Shown: positions 9,601 through 21,606 of the stretch, piece after piece
Layout: each line of letters begins with the position of its first letter
Position numbering within the stretch: the stretch's first letter is position 1
NCBI GenBank assembly: GCA_907163375.1
Contig: CAJQUW010001859.1
Coordinates: forward strand, 186,001 to 250,000
Source: Prostheceraeus crozeri
Taxonomy: Eukaryota; Platyhelminthes; Polycladida; Euryleptidae
Length of the DNA stretch: 64,000 nt
Direction: 5' to 3'
Notes under the pieces: model-generated
What the model was told of the DNA's origin: nothing
Databases searched by the model: none
The model's input: the letters and a program-made list of their open reading frames with translations, nothing else
Position numbers and translations under genes: made by a program

Positions 9601-11098
9601 ATTTTTATTATAAAAAGCACTGTTATGTATATGCAATGTACGTAGGTGTAAGTGCTTTCCTAGTGTTAGTTTAGGTTAATTTCAATCAATACAGCTACTA
9701 AGTGCATCGTAATGAGAAAGCTACATACTTTTCAAATGTGAATTTAGGCAGTCAGATGATTGAACCTAGGATTATTTGTAGCATTTTTTACAATAATTTG
9801 CGCGGAACATGTTAAAGTATTCCCCATGAACGAATAGATGTATGCTTAGAATGTGTGTCTTTAATAGATGTATAATTAAAGATCGAATAGACCTACTTCA
9901 GCATGGGGTGCCTAGGTGAACCCCTCTATACAGTAAACTGTTTTTGCTTTTTTACATTAGCTTGATATCACATAATTTATTATCATTCTAGTGCATTCCA
10001 CCCTTTCCTATATCATTTCGAATGAGACTAATGCACAAACTAATGTACACGCACTAAATCTATGAATGAACAAAGCATTTCCGACAATTGATGATGATGT
10101 TGAAAATGATCTCCTCCAACTTAAAAAGTTGTATGCTTAAAAGTTTCTCATTGCGCGATTAATGTATTTGCTTTACTGATGTGCTAGATAGGTCAAAATG
10201 TGTTCACTTGATCTTCTGATTGAATATTTGAGTCATCTGCATTTTCAAAGCTTCTATCTTCAAGCAAAGTCTTTTGGAGCAAAGTCGAAATAAATGAAAA
10301 TGAAATTTTTTGAATAACGACAACATTTTTCCAGCAAAAAACCGTAGCAGAAACTCCCCAAGTAATTTAAAGCTGTCGATTAATAATGAAGTCAAAGCTT
10401 GTAAGCAGACAGATCTACGGCGTCCAGCGCCTTGGTTGGTCGATCATGTAGCAATCATTTATTACAGGATAGATATGAGATTTGTGAATAAATTTAAGTA
10501 AATATGTCGTGATATTATTTTGTGAATATCGTCGAAGATCGATTTCTTTCCTTATCAAAGGTTAATTGTCGGTCGGACAATGGATTATCATGTTTTGTAT
10601 GACGGCTGATCAATGTCTCAACCAAGATATCACGTCATTCATGTTCTTTATGAGAATAATCGAATGCGAGCGTTGATTTACGCGGAACTATGTGATAGAT
10701 CTGCATATCGTCTGTACTCTCACGTAGAAACCTGAGCTGCATTATATTCAGGTCAGAGGTAAAACATGCAGTAATTCCCCTCTATGCACAAATGATACTC
10801 TCCAGGAAAATTTTTCGTTGAGCTAACCTACGTAAATCAGGCAAAGAGTCAATGAAAAATTAGGTGATGCACTCCTACCCTGTTGATTTTAGAGGCCAAT
10901 TATGTATTTATTCTTTTAGAAATCAATATTTCAAACGTCAAATAAAAAATAGAAAACAATGATGCTCATATACACGTTGCATCTATTTGTGGTGTTTGCA
11001 TCCTGAAATGCACTTATATGTATTTTCACATGTGAATTGAACACAATGTCCACGCATTCGGATAACATAGGGAATTGCAGAGTGCTATTTCGCAGCAT
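9601..11098. other. Unassigned AT-rich interval
   Basis: No gene, element or array recognised. Short open frames near 10204-10501 overlap in opposite directions and look like chance. Confidence 0.5.
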
Positions 11099-11345
11099 TG
11101 ATTAGAAATATGCCTTCAGATTTGAACAATTCATCAAGCACTAAATTCATTGGCAGTCGCACACTATTCGAGCTTTAAGAATTCAACAGTGAGGTTTGGA
11201 ATGGTTCAATAGCTTGACATTCAGAGTGGTTGAGCAGGCTGAACGACTGCGCAGCAAGCTACTCTGCATTTATTTACCCAGGCTTTGCCGTGCGGCTGGT
11301 AACAATGAAAACTTACACAGTGCCAGTTCGAATGGGCTTCGTTTT
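11099..11345 (+). repeat. 240-bp repeat family, diverged copy
   Basis: GATTAGAAATATGCCTTCAG through GTGCCAGTTCGAATGGGCTTC follows the order of the unit at 3685-3923, sharing GAACAATT, GTTGAGCAGGCTGAACGACTG, CTGCATTTATTTACCC and AGGCTTTGCCGTGCGGCTG. The middle (11145-11200) is more diverged. It stands alone, without a tandem partner. Confidence 0.7.
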
Positions 11346-12740
11346 GGCAAGATGTGAACTAGCCAAAACTCAGAACCAGACATAATTTTTCCCAACTGGC
11401 ACCAAAGCTGGAAATCAACCCTATACTTTGTAATATAAGCATGTAAGCAGTCTTATCTTGACACTATTAAAATACTTACTAAATTAAGAAGTGATAAAGG
11501 CATGTGTGAAGAAAACAGTGTAAAGATTTTGGTTTGTTTAATTTTTCTTCGAGTACAAGCACGAGTGCTCTTTTAATTTGCATTGATTAATCTGGAAAAT
11601 TTATTTGTGCGTCTTAATATTTTGGCTAGTTCGCAGTAACATCAATTCTACATTTCAAGAAATGATTTTATTTAATTTTTTACTTATCCCGCGGCAGTAA
11701 TTAACTGAAAAGAGATTGAGTGGAGCAATATGATTTACATATAATCGTGGTTGCGTATATGCAGCATTTGTACAATGAAAAAAAGACCGTGAACATACTC
11801 GTACAGCAGTCATCAGCATCACGGATTAGCGGATATCCTCATCTCAAGTGCGCATTTATTAATTTGATGTGTCTTTCTATATTTCATTTCAGGCTTTAAA
11901 ATGAAAATACGGTTAATAAAATATTCATAACTGAACAGTATTATCAAGTGCTGTCGGTTCCATTCAATGAGAATCTTATTTCATGATGAACATGAATTTT
12001 TACATTGAAACTTTGATGCAGTTATTCGAGATTCAATAGAGATTTATGATTTCAAAATGGGCAATCATGAAGTCGGAATATTCGCAATATAACAAGCAGG
12101 GAAAAGTGCCATCTGTCAAATGCAGGAACGCTCCGAAATGTGCGTCATTTATCGGATAGAAGGATTAATTACTTATTTAGGATAGAAGAAAGGTCGCGGA
12201 GGATAAATATCATGCAACCGTTTGCGGATCTCATTAGTGCATTTTACTATCAACCTCCTTAAGTGCCATAAAATTTTCCCACCATCTCTATTCAGTACCT
12301 GAAAATATCTGTGTTGTAGTACATGACTCTCCGTTCAATGACAACAATAGTAAGAATGGGAGCAGAAAGTGAAGAATTCAATAGTGCTTTCATATTATCA
12401 CTAGAACAGCAATAACTGCTATCTATTATTCATTCAAACAATCAAATGAAAGGATTAAGCGAAACTGCACATATCAATCAAAATTGACTTACAAAAGTTG
12501 AAAAATTCTGACAAGGATCATGTGATTGATGTCAATTTGTTACAAACTTTATAGAAATGACATAAATGAACTTGCCGGGTGACGTGCTGAGTACATTTTT
12601 GAATTGCTTGGTAATTTGTTCCTTTATTTTTTCTTATTACTTGCGAATTTTATAGAATGGAAAGATTGCGAATTTCTTATGTCCGCAGGTTTCGATGTGT
12701 TCACTGACTAAGTTTTCTGTAGTTTGGCTGGTTTATTTGT
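11346..12740. other. Unassigned AT-rich interval
   Basis: Nothing recognised on either strand; no open frame of note. Confidence 0.5.
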
Positions 12741-13885
12741 TGTTTCAGCCGGTTTCAGATCGGGCTAAAGCATTATGAACCACATCCACATGCTTAACCA
12801 ACTTCTGGAGAAGAGCCGCGAGTACAAAATTCCACTGGTAGACTTCGTAGACTACGAGAAAGCCACCGACAGCGGCGAGATCAAAGCTATGCTGCTCGCC
12901 CGGCCACAGCAAGGAATAGGTAGAGAATATATCGCACTGCTACAGGAATTGAACAAAGACAGTATACTTTATACTGTTATAACACTGAGATCACCTTGTT
13001 CGACAGGCCAATCAACATCACAATCGGCCGAGGCGGTAAGCAAGGCGACCCCATCTCACCCAAGCTGTTCAATGCCTGCCTCCAGCACGGGTTTCGACAG
13101 CTCGATTGGGAGGAGACGGGCATCAAGCAAGCCGGGACGCTGGCTCAATCACTTCCACTTCGCCGACGACATCGCATTGGTCGGCCATTCGGTAGCGGGC
13201 ATGCAGCGGCGTCTCGTCGACCTCTATCTGGCGGGCGCTGCCGTCGGACTGAAGATCAGCATGACCAAGACTAAGTGGATGTACAACACTCATGGCGCCA
13301 ACAACACCATCACTGTTGGCCAGCTTATGATCGAACAGGTTAGCAGCTATGTCTATCTCGGTCAGGAACTGACCATGGAACATACGAACGGCTGCGAGTT
13401 GGCACGCAGAAGGAAGGCCGCCTGGATCATTTACGCTTCCATCGCAGAGGCGGTCAGCAACAAGAAGATCAATCCTACCATCAGGGCAAACCTGTTCAAC
13501 AGCTGTGTGATACCGGCTCTGCTCAAAGGGTCAGAAACATGGTCGACGACTTCAGCCGACCGGTAGAAACTAGCCGTCACTCAGCGCGCGATCGAACGCC
13601 GCGTGGCTGGCGTCAGATGAATCGACTGGATCAGCAACGAGCGGCTGCGGACGATGACCAGGGTGGCGGACGTCGTCGACTTGGCCGACAATGCAAAGAG
13701 AGGTTGGTCCGGAGATCTCGCTCGACGGACGGACGATCGGTGGACGCGGTTGGTGACCGAGTGGATGCCGCTCGACATCAAGCGCCCACGAAGCCGATCA
13801 ACAACGAGATGGCGCGGTTCCCTGCGACAAGATCTAGGAAGGAACTAGATGAGACTTGTTCGGGATAGACAATCCTGGACCGTTC
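12741..13885 (+). pseudogene. RTE-like LINE reverse transcriptase, frameshifted
   Basis: The fragment starts inside the RT (GFRSG, then a stop, then SIMNHIHMLNQLLEKSREYKIPLV) and continues with VDYEKA, a block in another frame with FDRPINITIGRGGKQGDPISPKLF (about 12996-13130), back to the first frame for NHFHFADDIAL (FADD at 13159-13170), and MTKTKWMYN, SYVYLGQEL, ELARRRKAAW and LLKGSETW to 13566. The C-terminal part follows in a third frame: RTDDRWTRLVTEW and PRSRSTTRW, ending near 13880. This order and the FADD/GRGxKQGD forms are typical of the RTE family of animal LINEs. At least three frameshifts and one early stop inactivate it; the endonuclease is missing. High G+C relative to the flanks marks the element's limits. 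Confidence 0.85.
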
Positions 13886-14065
13886 TTTGTGGTCTGTGCT
13901 GACCGGAACCCGGCCGGCGATAACAGACTGATTTCTGATTTGTTGTCTATGAATTCGACTGCGGTCTCTTAATGCTTTTTCAGCTTCACCGATGTAACAT
14001 TTTTGACATCCATTGCACGTTATTACATAAATTAAAATTACATTTTGTGTCGAGCCCGTCATAGA
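13870..14065 (-). pseudogene. PLE GIY-YIG endonuclease fragment
   Basis: On the minus strand the frame from 14062 reads NVILIYVITCNGCQKCYIGEA, followed by ALRDRSRIHRQQIRN. The spacing IYVITC..C...YIGEA fits the GIY-YIG core of Penelope-like elements, with the preceding cysteine pair. It stops at the 3' end of the RTE-like LINE around 13880, so the LINE insertion, or a recombination, has removed the rest. No RT portion is attached. Confidence 0.7.
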
Positions 14066-15484
14066 ATAATTGATTTTGAATGTTTTTTAATGAAGTTACA
14101 TTCAAAGTAAAAAAACCAAATCAATAGGGCTCGGATAGTATGCTTTTCAATCGCAGAGAAATATGCCTTATACTTTTACAAAATATGCAAAAAATATGCT
14201 CTATGTCTTTATGTATTTGTGCAAATGGAAAGTTGCAATATATAGTGCGATAAAAAACTATGTACTTACATCTAATACCTATCATATCGATTTAATCAAA
14301 CTACAGCCTTTTCTAACCCGAAATATGGAAAATGATAAAACGATGAAAATGTGATATAAAATCCATCAGACACAATCACAATAAGCAGCTAATTTTGAGG
14401 ATTAGGTGTTTGATCAAAGATTCTCATCGAATGGCAAGTAGATCACGATATATGCCAAAACTACGTTCCACTGATAAAGAAGTAACGTGCAAATTTCGAT
14501 TTAAGAATTTCAAGTGGAGACAGTTGGGGACATCCGGACAGATCCGCAGATCGTCCTTCCAAAACGGCGCAGATTTGATGAAGACGATGTGAACCAGAAC
14601 TTTTCTGCAAAACATTTTCCAATTTGATGGCCACTGAGCTACTTTCAGGCAAATTTGATTGAACGGTTTCAATGTAAGAAATCTGCTCTGTGAGTGCTGC
14701 AGGGGTTAATCATGCGCTTGCTTCACGATGGGAAATGTGATAAAAATAGCATCAAGAGCATTGTAATAATAATTTCACGCTTTCTTCGTTGTTTTTATCA
14801 GTTTCATTTATTTTTAATTCTAAAAACGTCTCTGTTGAGATAAGTGCGGTTAGTATTTATGCTCAACATGCTTTTAGATAGGAAATATGTTAAAAATATA
14901 CTAAAAGTGTAAAATTCTAGCTCTACAGATCTATCATTATTGAAAGGACGTTTGTTGTTTGTTGACAGTAAAATACATCCAAACAATCTTCAACGAATTC
15001 TTTGTAAGTCAAAATTCAGCAAAATACAGCAACAATAACATGTCGTTAAAAATACCTTGACCCTAGATGTGGTACTTTTGACTTTCGTGAAGAAGCCTCT
15101 GAATACAACTATTTTTCAAAACAGTCAGAATTGGTGTTTTGAAATATTTTTAAGATTCACCTCCATCAATGAAAAATGCATTCTAAGAAATAAATGATTG
15201 TTCTGCTAAATCAGTGATTGGTGAACATTTTAAGAGAATGGTAGTTTTAGTGTAAAGGAAATTAGTGGAAATGTTCGGGAGACAATCTTTGCCGGTAAAT
15301 GTTTATTGATAGGTAAATGCTTTCATTATGCCATACTCCATGGGTTTTTGTTTTGTGTGTCTTATTTTTGATTTTGTGTGCGATTTATGATTTTGTGATA
15401 CGATAAGTGTCACTTTTATACATATCACGATTGCCATTAGACTGCAATTAGAATTTGATTAGTTTAGATCGGTGTCAAATGCTT
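14066..15484. other. Unassigned AT-rich interval
   Basis: No element or gene recognised. Opposed short frames at 14395-14672 are not convincing. Confidence 0.5.
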
Positions 15485-15700
15485 CTTTTTTACCGCTGCT
15501 CTCGACGTGTGCACGTGCTTCTAGCACTTGTTTAGCTTTCTATCTGACTTGTGTTCGAATCCTGCACGGGAAAAGTTGCGGTCAGGAAGATAGAATGTTG
15601 GCGTCCAATTGGACTTAATTAATGTCTGTGTTATGTTCATCCGTGCAATGAAAATGAAATGTCTTTAGATTATTTTGACTGCAATAAAAAACAAACTTGG
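15485..15700 (+). mobile_element. tRNA-related SINE-like sequence
   Basis: A good internal promoter box B, GTTCGAATCC at 15553-15562, lies about 28 bases after a TAGC that could be the remains of box A (15522-15525). Downstream is a non-tRNA body ending in an A-rich stretch (GCAATAAAAAACAAAC near 15690). No stable cloverleaf can be drawn, so this is not a functional tRNA gene. It differs from the SINE-like sequence at 53.0 kb. Confidence 0.4.
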
Positions 15701-16459
15701 TACTATGTTCTTTGAAGCTCGATTTCTGACTAAATGAGCTTCATTGTAGACAGAAGTCTCGTTGCCAACACAGGATGTCTGATTGTCCAACCGAGTTGAG
15801 ATGGGATTAAGAATATCGTCATAGGCGAGTCTGACAGGATCCGATGCACGTATTCGTCTGTCCGCTCTTCATCGTGTCCGGTGTGTCTGCTTCAAAACTT
15901 TTCAGATTCTGATCATTATCTTATTACCAGCGATTCGATGTATCAGAAGGAAAGTTTTAGTAATTATTGTAAATATTCAAAACTAAACATTGATGCATCA
16001 ATTATGATACAGCAAAGTAAGGATATAGCAAATTTGTATTGCATCCAAGAGAAATCGGCCGTCCCTGAGAAATTCAACGATTAATGCATTAAAGTTACAG
16101 CTGTAACGGTTTCGGTTTTGTCGAAGGACTTTGAAGGATTTGCTGATGAATTTGACTTAAAATCTCATTTATGACCAACCAGAAAACTTAGGTATCTGTG
16201 AATGAGTGATATGCAGTTATGGCTTCATGCTTTGTATATATTGAGTAACTGATGATAGCTTAAACGTGACAATCATTTCTGTATATTTGAATGTGGACTT
16301 AATTTTCAATAATAGTTCACCATTTATAAAAAAACTAAAAAACATGCATGCGCATTTGAACGAAGTAGACGCAGTAGTTTTTATTCTATATTTTGCGATT
16401 GCTTTTCTCGACTTTGTCAGAAAAAATGGGTTTCTTAGGGAAATCACGTATGTCGAACT
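15701..16459. other. Unassigned interval
   Basis: An open frame at 15881-16084 and opposed frames at 16217-16475 resemble nothing I recognise. Confidence 0.45.
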
Positions 16460-19360
16460 TGCTAGGCCCTTATGAAAGAACTCACAACTTCACAGTCATA
16501 CACAAAGACATATGTAATTACAAAGAAATACAAGAACTTAACAAACAAAAAATCATGTTTTCATCCTAAGCAAAAAAGACAGCAGGTCATCGCAAATGAT
16601 ACAAAGTGAAACATGCAAGACATTACAAAGTAAATCCGTCATTTGATAGCTTAGCCATAGTTAAAAAATAGCTATTACTTCTCATTGCTGTTTTACACAA
16701 AGGAATCAAAAACCATTCGGAATAATGTAATCGCTCAGGTAACAAGTGATGCAAAGGATAACCCTCATCATCGACAACCTTTAAAAAGAATGAGTACCCT
16801 TGGATCGTGCGTCGATAACATAGTGGAATAAAGTGTGCACAATTGCAATCTGATTTTTCGCATATAATTCGATGAAAACGTTTTTGCAAACGCTCCAATA
16901 AGTCTGAACTGGTGGATTGCAAGTTAACAAATAAGGGAGAACAATATTCCATTACACTGCGAACACAAGAAAAATACACTTGAATGATGAGGTCACTTGT
17001 AAAAAAAGTGCTTCAACTGGCGTATCACATAAATCTTTGACGACGCTTTCTTAGCAATGTACAATATATGTTCTCTCCACGTCAATCTACTGTCAATAAT
17101 CACACCGAGTAATCTTAAACTATGAACAGTCTCAATTGACGACAGTTGATATCTTCCAAAATCAAAGTGAGGATTTGAAGTAATAAACATCTGTTTACAT
17201 TTATCTACATTGATCGACATTTTGCTCATATACGTCCAAACCATGAGTTCGTCGTAGTGACTCTGCATGAGTGGAAATCAGCATTCTTAGAAATAGAGCA
17301 ACACAAAGTGAAATCATCGGCATACTTGATTAAACAAGCATTATCACTATCCAAAGACATATCTGCGGTAAATAATCCAAAAAGCATGGGACCAATCGCG
17401 GATCCCTGATGAACGCCGCTCTTTACAGACAGAAAGGAACTAAAATTGTTGTTCCAGCGTACTCTTTGGTATCTGTTACACAGATAATTTGATATAAAAC
17501 TGACAAAGTAGTTATCAATATTCATGCATATCAACTTCTTTATTAACAACCTATGGGATATTTTGTCAAAGCCTTTGGTTAAGTCAACAGCAAGCAGATG
17601 TAAGGCAGTTATGTCTCTGTGTTGAAGCTTACTGCTCACAAAATCTTCAATTTGCAGAAGAGCACACAACGTTGAACTTTTTGGTAGAAATCCAAACTGA
17701 TATTTATCAAATCGTTTTGTAAGGGCAGTCTTGTAATAATTCAAAATACGACGCTCAAGAATGCGGACAGGAATCGGAACAAGGGATGTCGGTCTTGTGT
17801 CACTAACTTTGGGAGGTGATGTTTTAGGTACAGGAACGATGTCAGCACACTTCCATAAAACAGGTAAGTTCGCTTCATACATACATCGGTTGAACAATAC
17901 ACACAAGGGTTTTGACAGAACCAATGCAAGCTTTGGCCAAAGGGCAGTAGGTATCCCATCGGAGCCTGCAGATTTTCGTGTTTTTACCTTTGTCAGCTCA
18001 TATTCAACATCAGCTTCGGAAAATACAAAGGGAACGATGTAGGGAAAGCTGGTAATGTTCAATTCGTCATCGATGAAATGAGACTGATACGACATATTCA
18101 ATGTTTCCAGAATTTCGGCAATATTCTTAGAGGAATCAGAGTTTTCCAACCAATTTGAATTTCTAGCATCACATTTGATTGTCCTGTATACATCCCATAT
18201 CGATTTATTCGCTTGAATGAGATTGTTGGCCCAGGTCTGTTTAGCAAGAATAATCTGCTCTTTCACCATGTCACGAAAGTGTCTGTAGAGTTCCCAATTC
18301 TTTTGTCGGTATGCAGCATATCTCTTATTTATCAAAACTTTTATAACGCTAGTAATCCATGGCTTATCATTTTTTGATCGCTTTATCATGTCCTTTGGAA
18401 TCGTACCAATTGCTTGACGAAGCTTTGAATAGAAAGTCTCACAAGCCTGATCAATATCACAGGAAGACAAAGAGTCAATCCACTCTACCGATTCTAGAAG
18501 ATGCATCGCATTTTCCAACTTTGAGTCACTGATGTCCATCACAGCATAATACATAGCATCATAAATCATTTGGTGCTTCGGTCTGGCAATAATCACATTG
18601 TGGTCACTACTTCCAAGAGGAGGGCATACATTTAATTGAGTATATGATAGGGCCATTTGATGAGGAATCAAGATCTTGTCTAAAAATGAGTCATCTCTTG
18701 TTGGTTGATCAACAACATTGGTAAGGTCAAAACATATTTCAAAGAAACTCGTATCCACGTTATTGAAGTCACCAACGATGATCACAGGACGTTCAGGATG
18801 TTCACGAAAATAATTGTCTATAACAGATATAATGTAGTCAGATGAGGTTTGCTTTTGTACTGAAGTCATGCTACTACCATGTGGGAAATATAGCACCACA
18901 AATACACATTCAAAACGTTGATGAGACATCTGCAAGAAGATACATTCAACGTGATCATTTGCTGATGTATTTTGTGTAATGGTCACATGAATCTGATTCC
19001 TTGTCCACACACAAATACCACCGCCTTTCTTGTCTTGACTTCGATTTCCTCTAAACAAGTTATACCCTTTAATATGGAAAAGTTCATCACTTATTAAATC
19101 GTGCAACCAACTTTCAGTAACAGCAATAACATCCGGCAAATGCTTATCAACTGAGACACAGAGTTCTTCAAACTTGTTGCATATTGATCGAGCATTTGTA
19201 TAAAAAATAACTGGTAAGCAACCAGAGATCACTGGTTGTCAGTTATTCTCGTCTTTTGCAATGATTGTTCCTCGCTTTAAAATAACTTTTCTCCAGATGC
19301 CTTCCTTCTTTTAAATTCTGGAACCAGTTTTTTGTCTTCGATTAACTGCATCCGTGTCAA
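16460..19360 (-). mobile_element. Nearly complete APE-RT LINE (CR1/L2-like)
   Basis: The element runs on the minus strand from an ORF1-like tail near 19360 through a long ORF2 to a 3' untranslated region that ends near 16460 (complement GTGAGTTCTTTCATAAGGGC). Between the ORF2 start and 19360, minus-strand residues such as MQLIEDKKLVPEFKRRKASG resemble the basic end of CR1/L2 ORF1 proteins; the rest of ORF1 is missing or unreadable. No clear target duplication was found. Confidence 0.8.
16623..19232 (-). pseudogene. LINE ORF2: AP endonuclease plus reverse transcriptase
   Basis: The first frame (19232-17226) has the AP-type endonuclease motifs VIAVTESWL (near residues 35-43), KKGGGICVW, VIIVGDFNN (near 150) and GSSDHNVI (near 210), then the RT with KSAGSDGIP, DTRPTSLVPI, YQFGFLPKSST, the catalytic AVDLTKGFDKISH, GVHQGSAIGPMLF and KYADDFTL (YADD at 17313-17324). 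Frame changes near 17260 and 16985 separate the C-terminal parts (17268-16993 with LLGVIIDSRLTW; 16979-16623 with LLERLQKRFHRI and LLPERL). Family role: nicking the target and reverse transcribing element RNA in the nucleus. Two frameshifts, and substitutions at usually conserved spots (GVHQG for GVPQG, DLTKGFD for DLSKAFD), suggest it is dead but not very old. Confidence 0.9.
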
Positions 19361-19725
19361 ATCAGGACGAAGGAAGATTGTCTACCTCGTATTAGAATTA
19401 AAAGATTTGAGTTTCCAAGCATTTCTCAAACACTTTGCCTTGCCATCATTTATCATAAAGCGAGAGTTTGACAAAACTCTCTCGACATGGCTCTTTGCTG
19501 TGAGAGCTTCAAATCTTTCTGTGAGGGTGGAAGGGCTCAGGAACACACTGGTGAGGTCCTATAGTAACACTTTTGCGTGACAGCTTGTAAGCAGAAGAAC
19601 TCCGTTTCCAATATCAGATGTCATGAAACCATAGAGATACCATAGAGATAGTATATGTAAATGCATGCATGAAAAGTAGAGAACAATGCATAAATGTATC
19701 ATGCTAATAATATATCTATTGTATA
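19361..19725. other. Unassigned interval
   Basis: May include further ORF1 relics of the adjacent LINE, but I could not read any conserved motif. Confidence 0.4.
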
Positions 19726-19729
19726 AATG

Positions 19730-20255
19730 CAGTCTAACTTACTATAACAAACCCTTTTTTAACGAACATTCGCCTATAACGAAACTTATTCTTGGATCCC
19801 GTTTTTCTTATATTAACAGGAATCGGGAGGGAAAATATATTGTTGAAATTCGCAATACCGTCAACATTCTGAAACTTACATTGCCACGATTCTTGATAAT
19901 GTTGAATAATGCATTCCAGATAAAAGAATTTTAAAGAAACATACTATCGACTATTCTCTTCAAATCTTCTGGATATTTGAACTCAAACATATAGTTAGAA
20001 CCGTAGGTGGCATACCGGTAGCGGCCAGACTTCTGTGCCGGTTTGACCTAGGTATATTCTATTTTTGTCTATCACAAAAGTATGGATGCTTACTAAATTT
20101 TCTACGAATCACCCTGAATGTAAGCAACTCATTAAACGAACATAACGTGTAAGTACCAGCTCTGCTCAAAAGCCTTTAATCCCTTCATCGCTATAGCAAA
20201 CTCCACACTATAGCGAACCTTTTACATAGATCCCACTAGATTCGTTGTAGCGAGT
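19730..20255. mobile_element. Candidate MITE with TATAACGAA subterminal motifs
   Basis: The left end has ACTATAACAAACCC, TTTAACGAACATTCG and CCTATAACGAAAC; the right end has, on the other strand, CGCTACAACGAATCT, GGTTCGCTATAGTG and TTTGCTATAGCGA. The two ends are roughly inverted (for example TATAACGAAACTTATTC...GGATCCCG against ACAACGAATCTAG..GGGATC). The middle (19980-20060) is unrelated. No clean terminal repeat or target duplication could be fixed. Confidence 0.4.
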
Positions 20256-20599
20256 ATCGAATAGATCAATGAATGTAACAAGCGGAAATTCTTATAACGT
20301 ATCTCTGATGTTGTTAGAAATTTGCGTCACTATATAGCTGAAGGCATGCAGAATAAGCCATAAATCATCGTTTACAAGTTGCTTAAGCTATACACCACAA
20401 ACTGTATCCGCTGCACCGTAAATCATCAAGCTTTTCACAGCATATGCCATGGTTATTTTTCATGACAAATGATGAAATCGCGCAGAAAAATACAATTGGT
20501 GAATATTTCCAACCACTGTAAGAACGTAAACAAGGAGAATGACGTGCTAAGAAACAATGACATGAAAATCATCTGTCATAAAAAGTGAACATGCATATT
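20256..20599. other. Unassigned interval
   Basis: Nothing recognised, apart from GCAGAATAAGCCATAAA at 20350, the complement of the core of the repeat that follows. Confidence 0.4.
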
Positions 20600-20765
20600 C
20601 CGTATGCTGTCAAAAGACACATAGTGCATTAAGGCTCATGACTTATCCTGTGTGCCACCGCAATCTAAGACGGCTTATGGCTTATTCTGTATGCCATCCA
20701 TCATTGAAGCTAATGTGCTGGAATTTCAGTTGAGGATTATGGCTTATGACTTTTGACTTATTGTG
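20600..20765 (+). repeat. GGCTTATTCTGTGTGCCA repeat family, copy 1
   Basis: Contains two tandem-like cores, ACTTATCCTGTGTGCCA (20641) and GGCTTATTCTGTATGCCA (20680), each followed by a related stretch (CATTGAAGCTAATGTG...GGAATTTCA). The same core and follow-on occur at 44050-44160 and 59455-59575. It is non-coding and of unknown type. Confidence 0.65.
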
Positions 20766-20851
20766 TCCCCTAGCTTAGAGCGACTATAATTTGTCCAATT
20801 GTAGTCAAATGCATGAGACCGAAAGTGAATGTTAGGCCCTACTGTTCGGCT

Positions 20852-21373
20852 CACAGAATTAGATTGTTTAATCGTATCACTTTGCTAGAAGTGCAAACTG
20901 ATTCAAACAGATGGCACATGCAGGAACTTAATAAGTGGGCAAAAAGAAATTCCTAATACCTTGCAGAGATAGGAAAAATAGTCGTGTGTCGCTTGCGGAT
21001 TGCTCTGAATTCCTTCAAAATGCTCCGATCGCCACGACTCCTTCAGATTCGAAGAATTCAGATCATTGCGCAAAAGTTTTCTCGATAATGTTGGGCCCTC
21101 CGATCATTATTAAGAAAGTTAGTAGGCGCACGAAAAAACGTTCGCAAACTTCTCTGTAGAACTTGACATTGTCTGTGTCTCTTGGCTGTGTGATCCGGTT
21201 GATAACAGTCACTGAAACTTTGCACAATTTGGCGTGTTTAATGTTGAACTGGCTGCTTATTGTTCGATTGCTATGGTATTTAGTCAGGAGATTGTGCCAT
21301 TTCATTTACGTAACATGTTCCAATGCTTCCCTTCTAGTCAAACAGAAGAAGAGACGACCTGTCTAATTCTGTG
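20852..21373 (+). mobile_element. CACAGAATTAGA transposon family, copy 1 (522 bp)
   Basis: Starts CACAGAATTAGATTGT and ends GTCTAATTCTGTG, giving terminal inverted repeats of about 13 bp. It is flanked by an exact 8-bp duplication, GTTCGGCT, at 20844-20851 and 21374-21381. The interior is shared with copies at 42.2, 48.7 and 55.7 kb (for example CTCCGATCGCCACGA, GATCATTATTAAGAAA, CTTATTGTTCGATTGCTATG). It encodes no transposase, so it is non-autonomous. Eight-bp duplications fit hAT or P superfamilies; the first bases CACAG depart from the usual hAT start. Confidence 0.85.
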
Positions 21374-21606
21374 GTTCGGCTATTCGTTCATCAGTCGATT
21401 AAGTAATGGAACGGTGTGCTATTCATGGCAAAACAGCTTTCCAATTAACAAATCAAGGAAAATTGCGACATGATGGCTTGTTCGCTACCACAAACTTCAC
21501 TTCGAACTTCATTCCTAACAAAGTTCATGTGTACCCTTCACGCTTAAATCAATGAGTTACTAAGACTCCTCCACTAAGATTGGTTGCTTTTGCGCGATCA
21601 CAGATA

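Noticed and set aside
10410..10432. GGCGTCCAGCGCC hairpin as a terminator or element end
   Set aside because: Four-base stem only, no partner repeat nearby.
13539..13868. 109-codon plus-strand frame, Arg/Asp-rich
   Set aside because: Out-of-frame reading of the RTE-like LINE C-terminus; the true frame has RTDDRWTRLVTEW.
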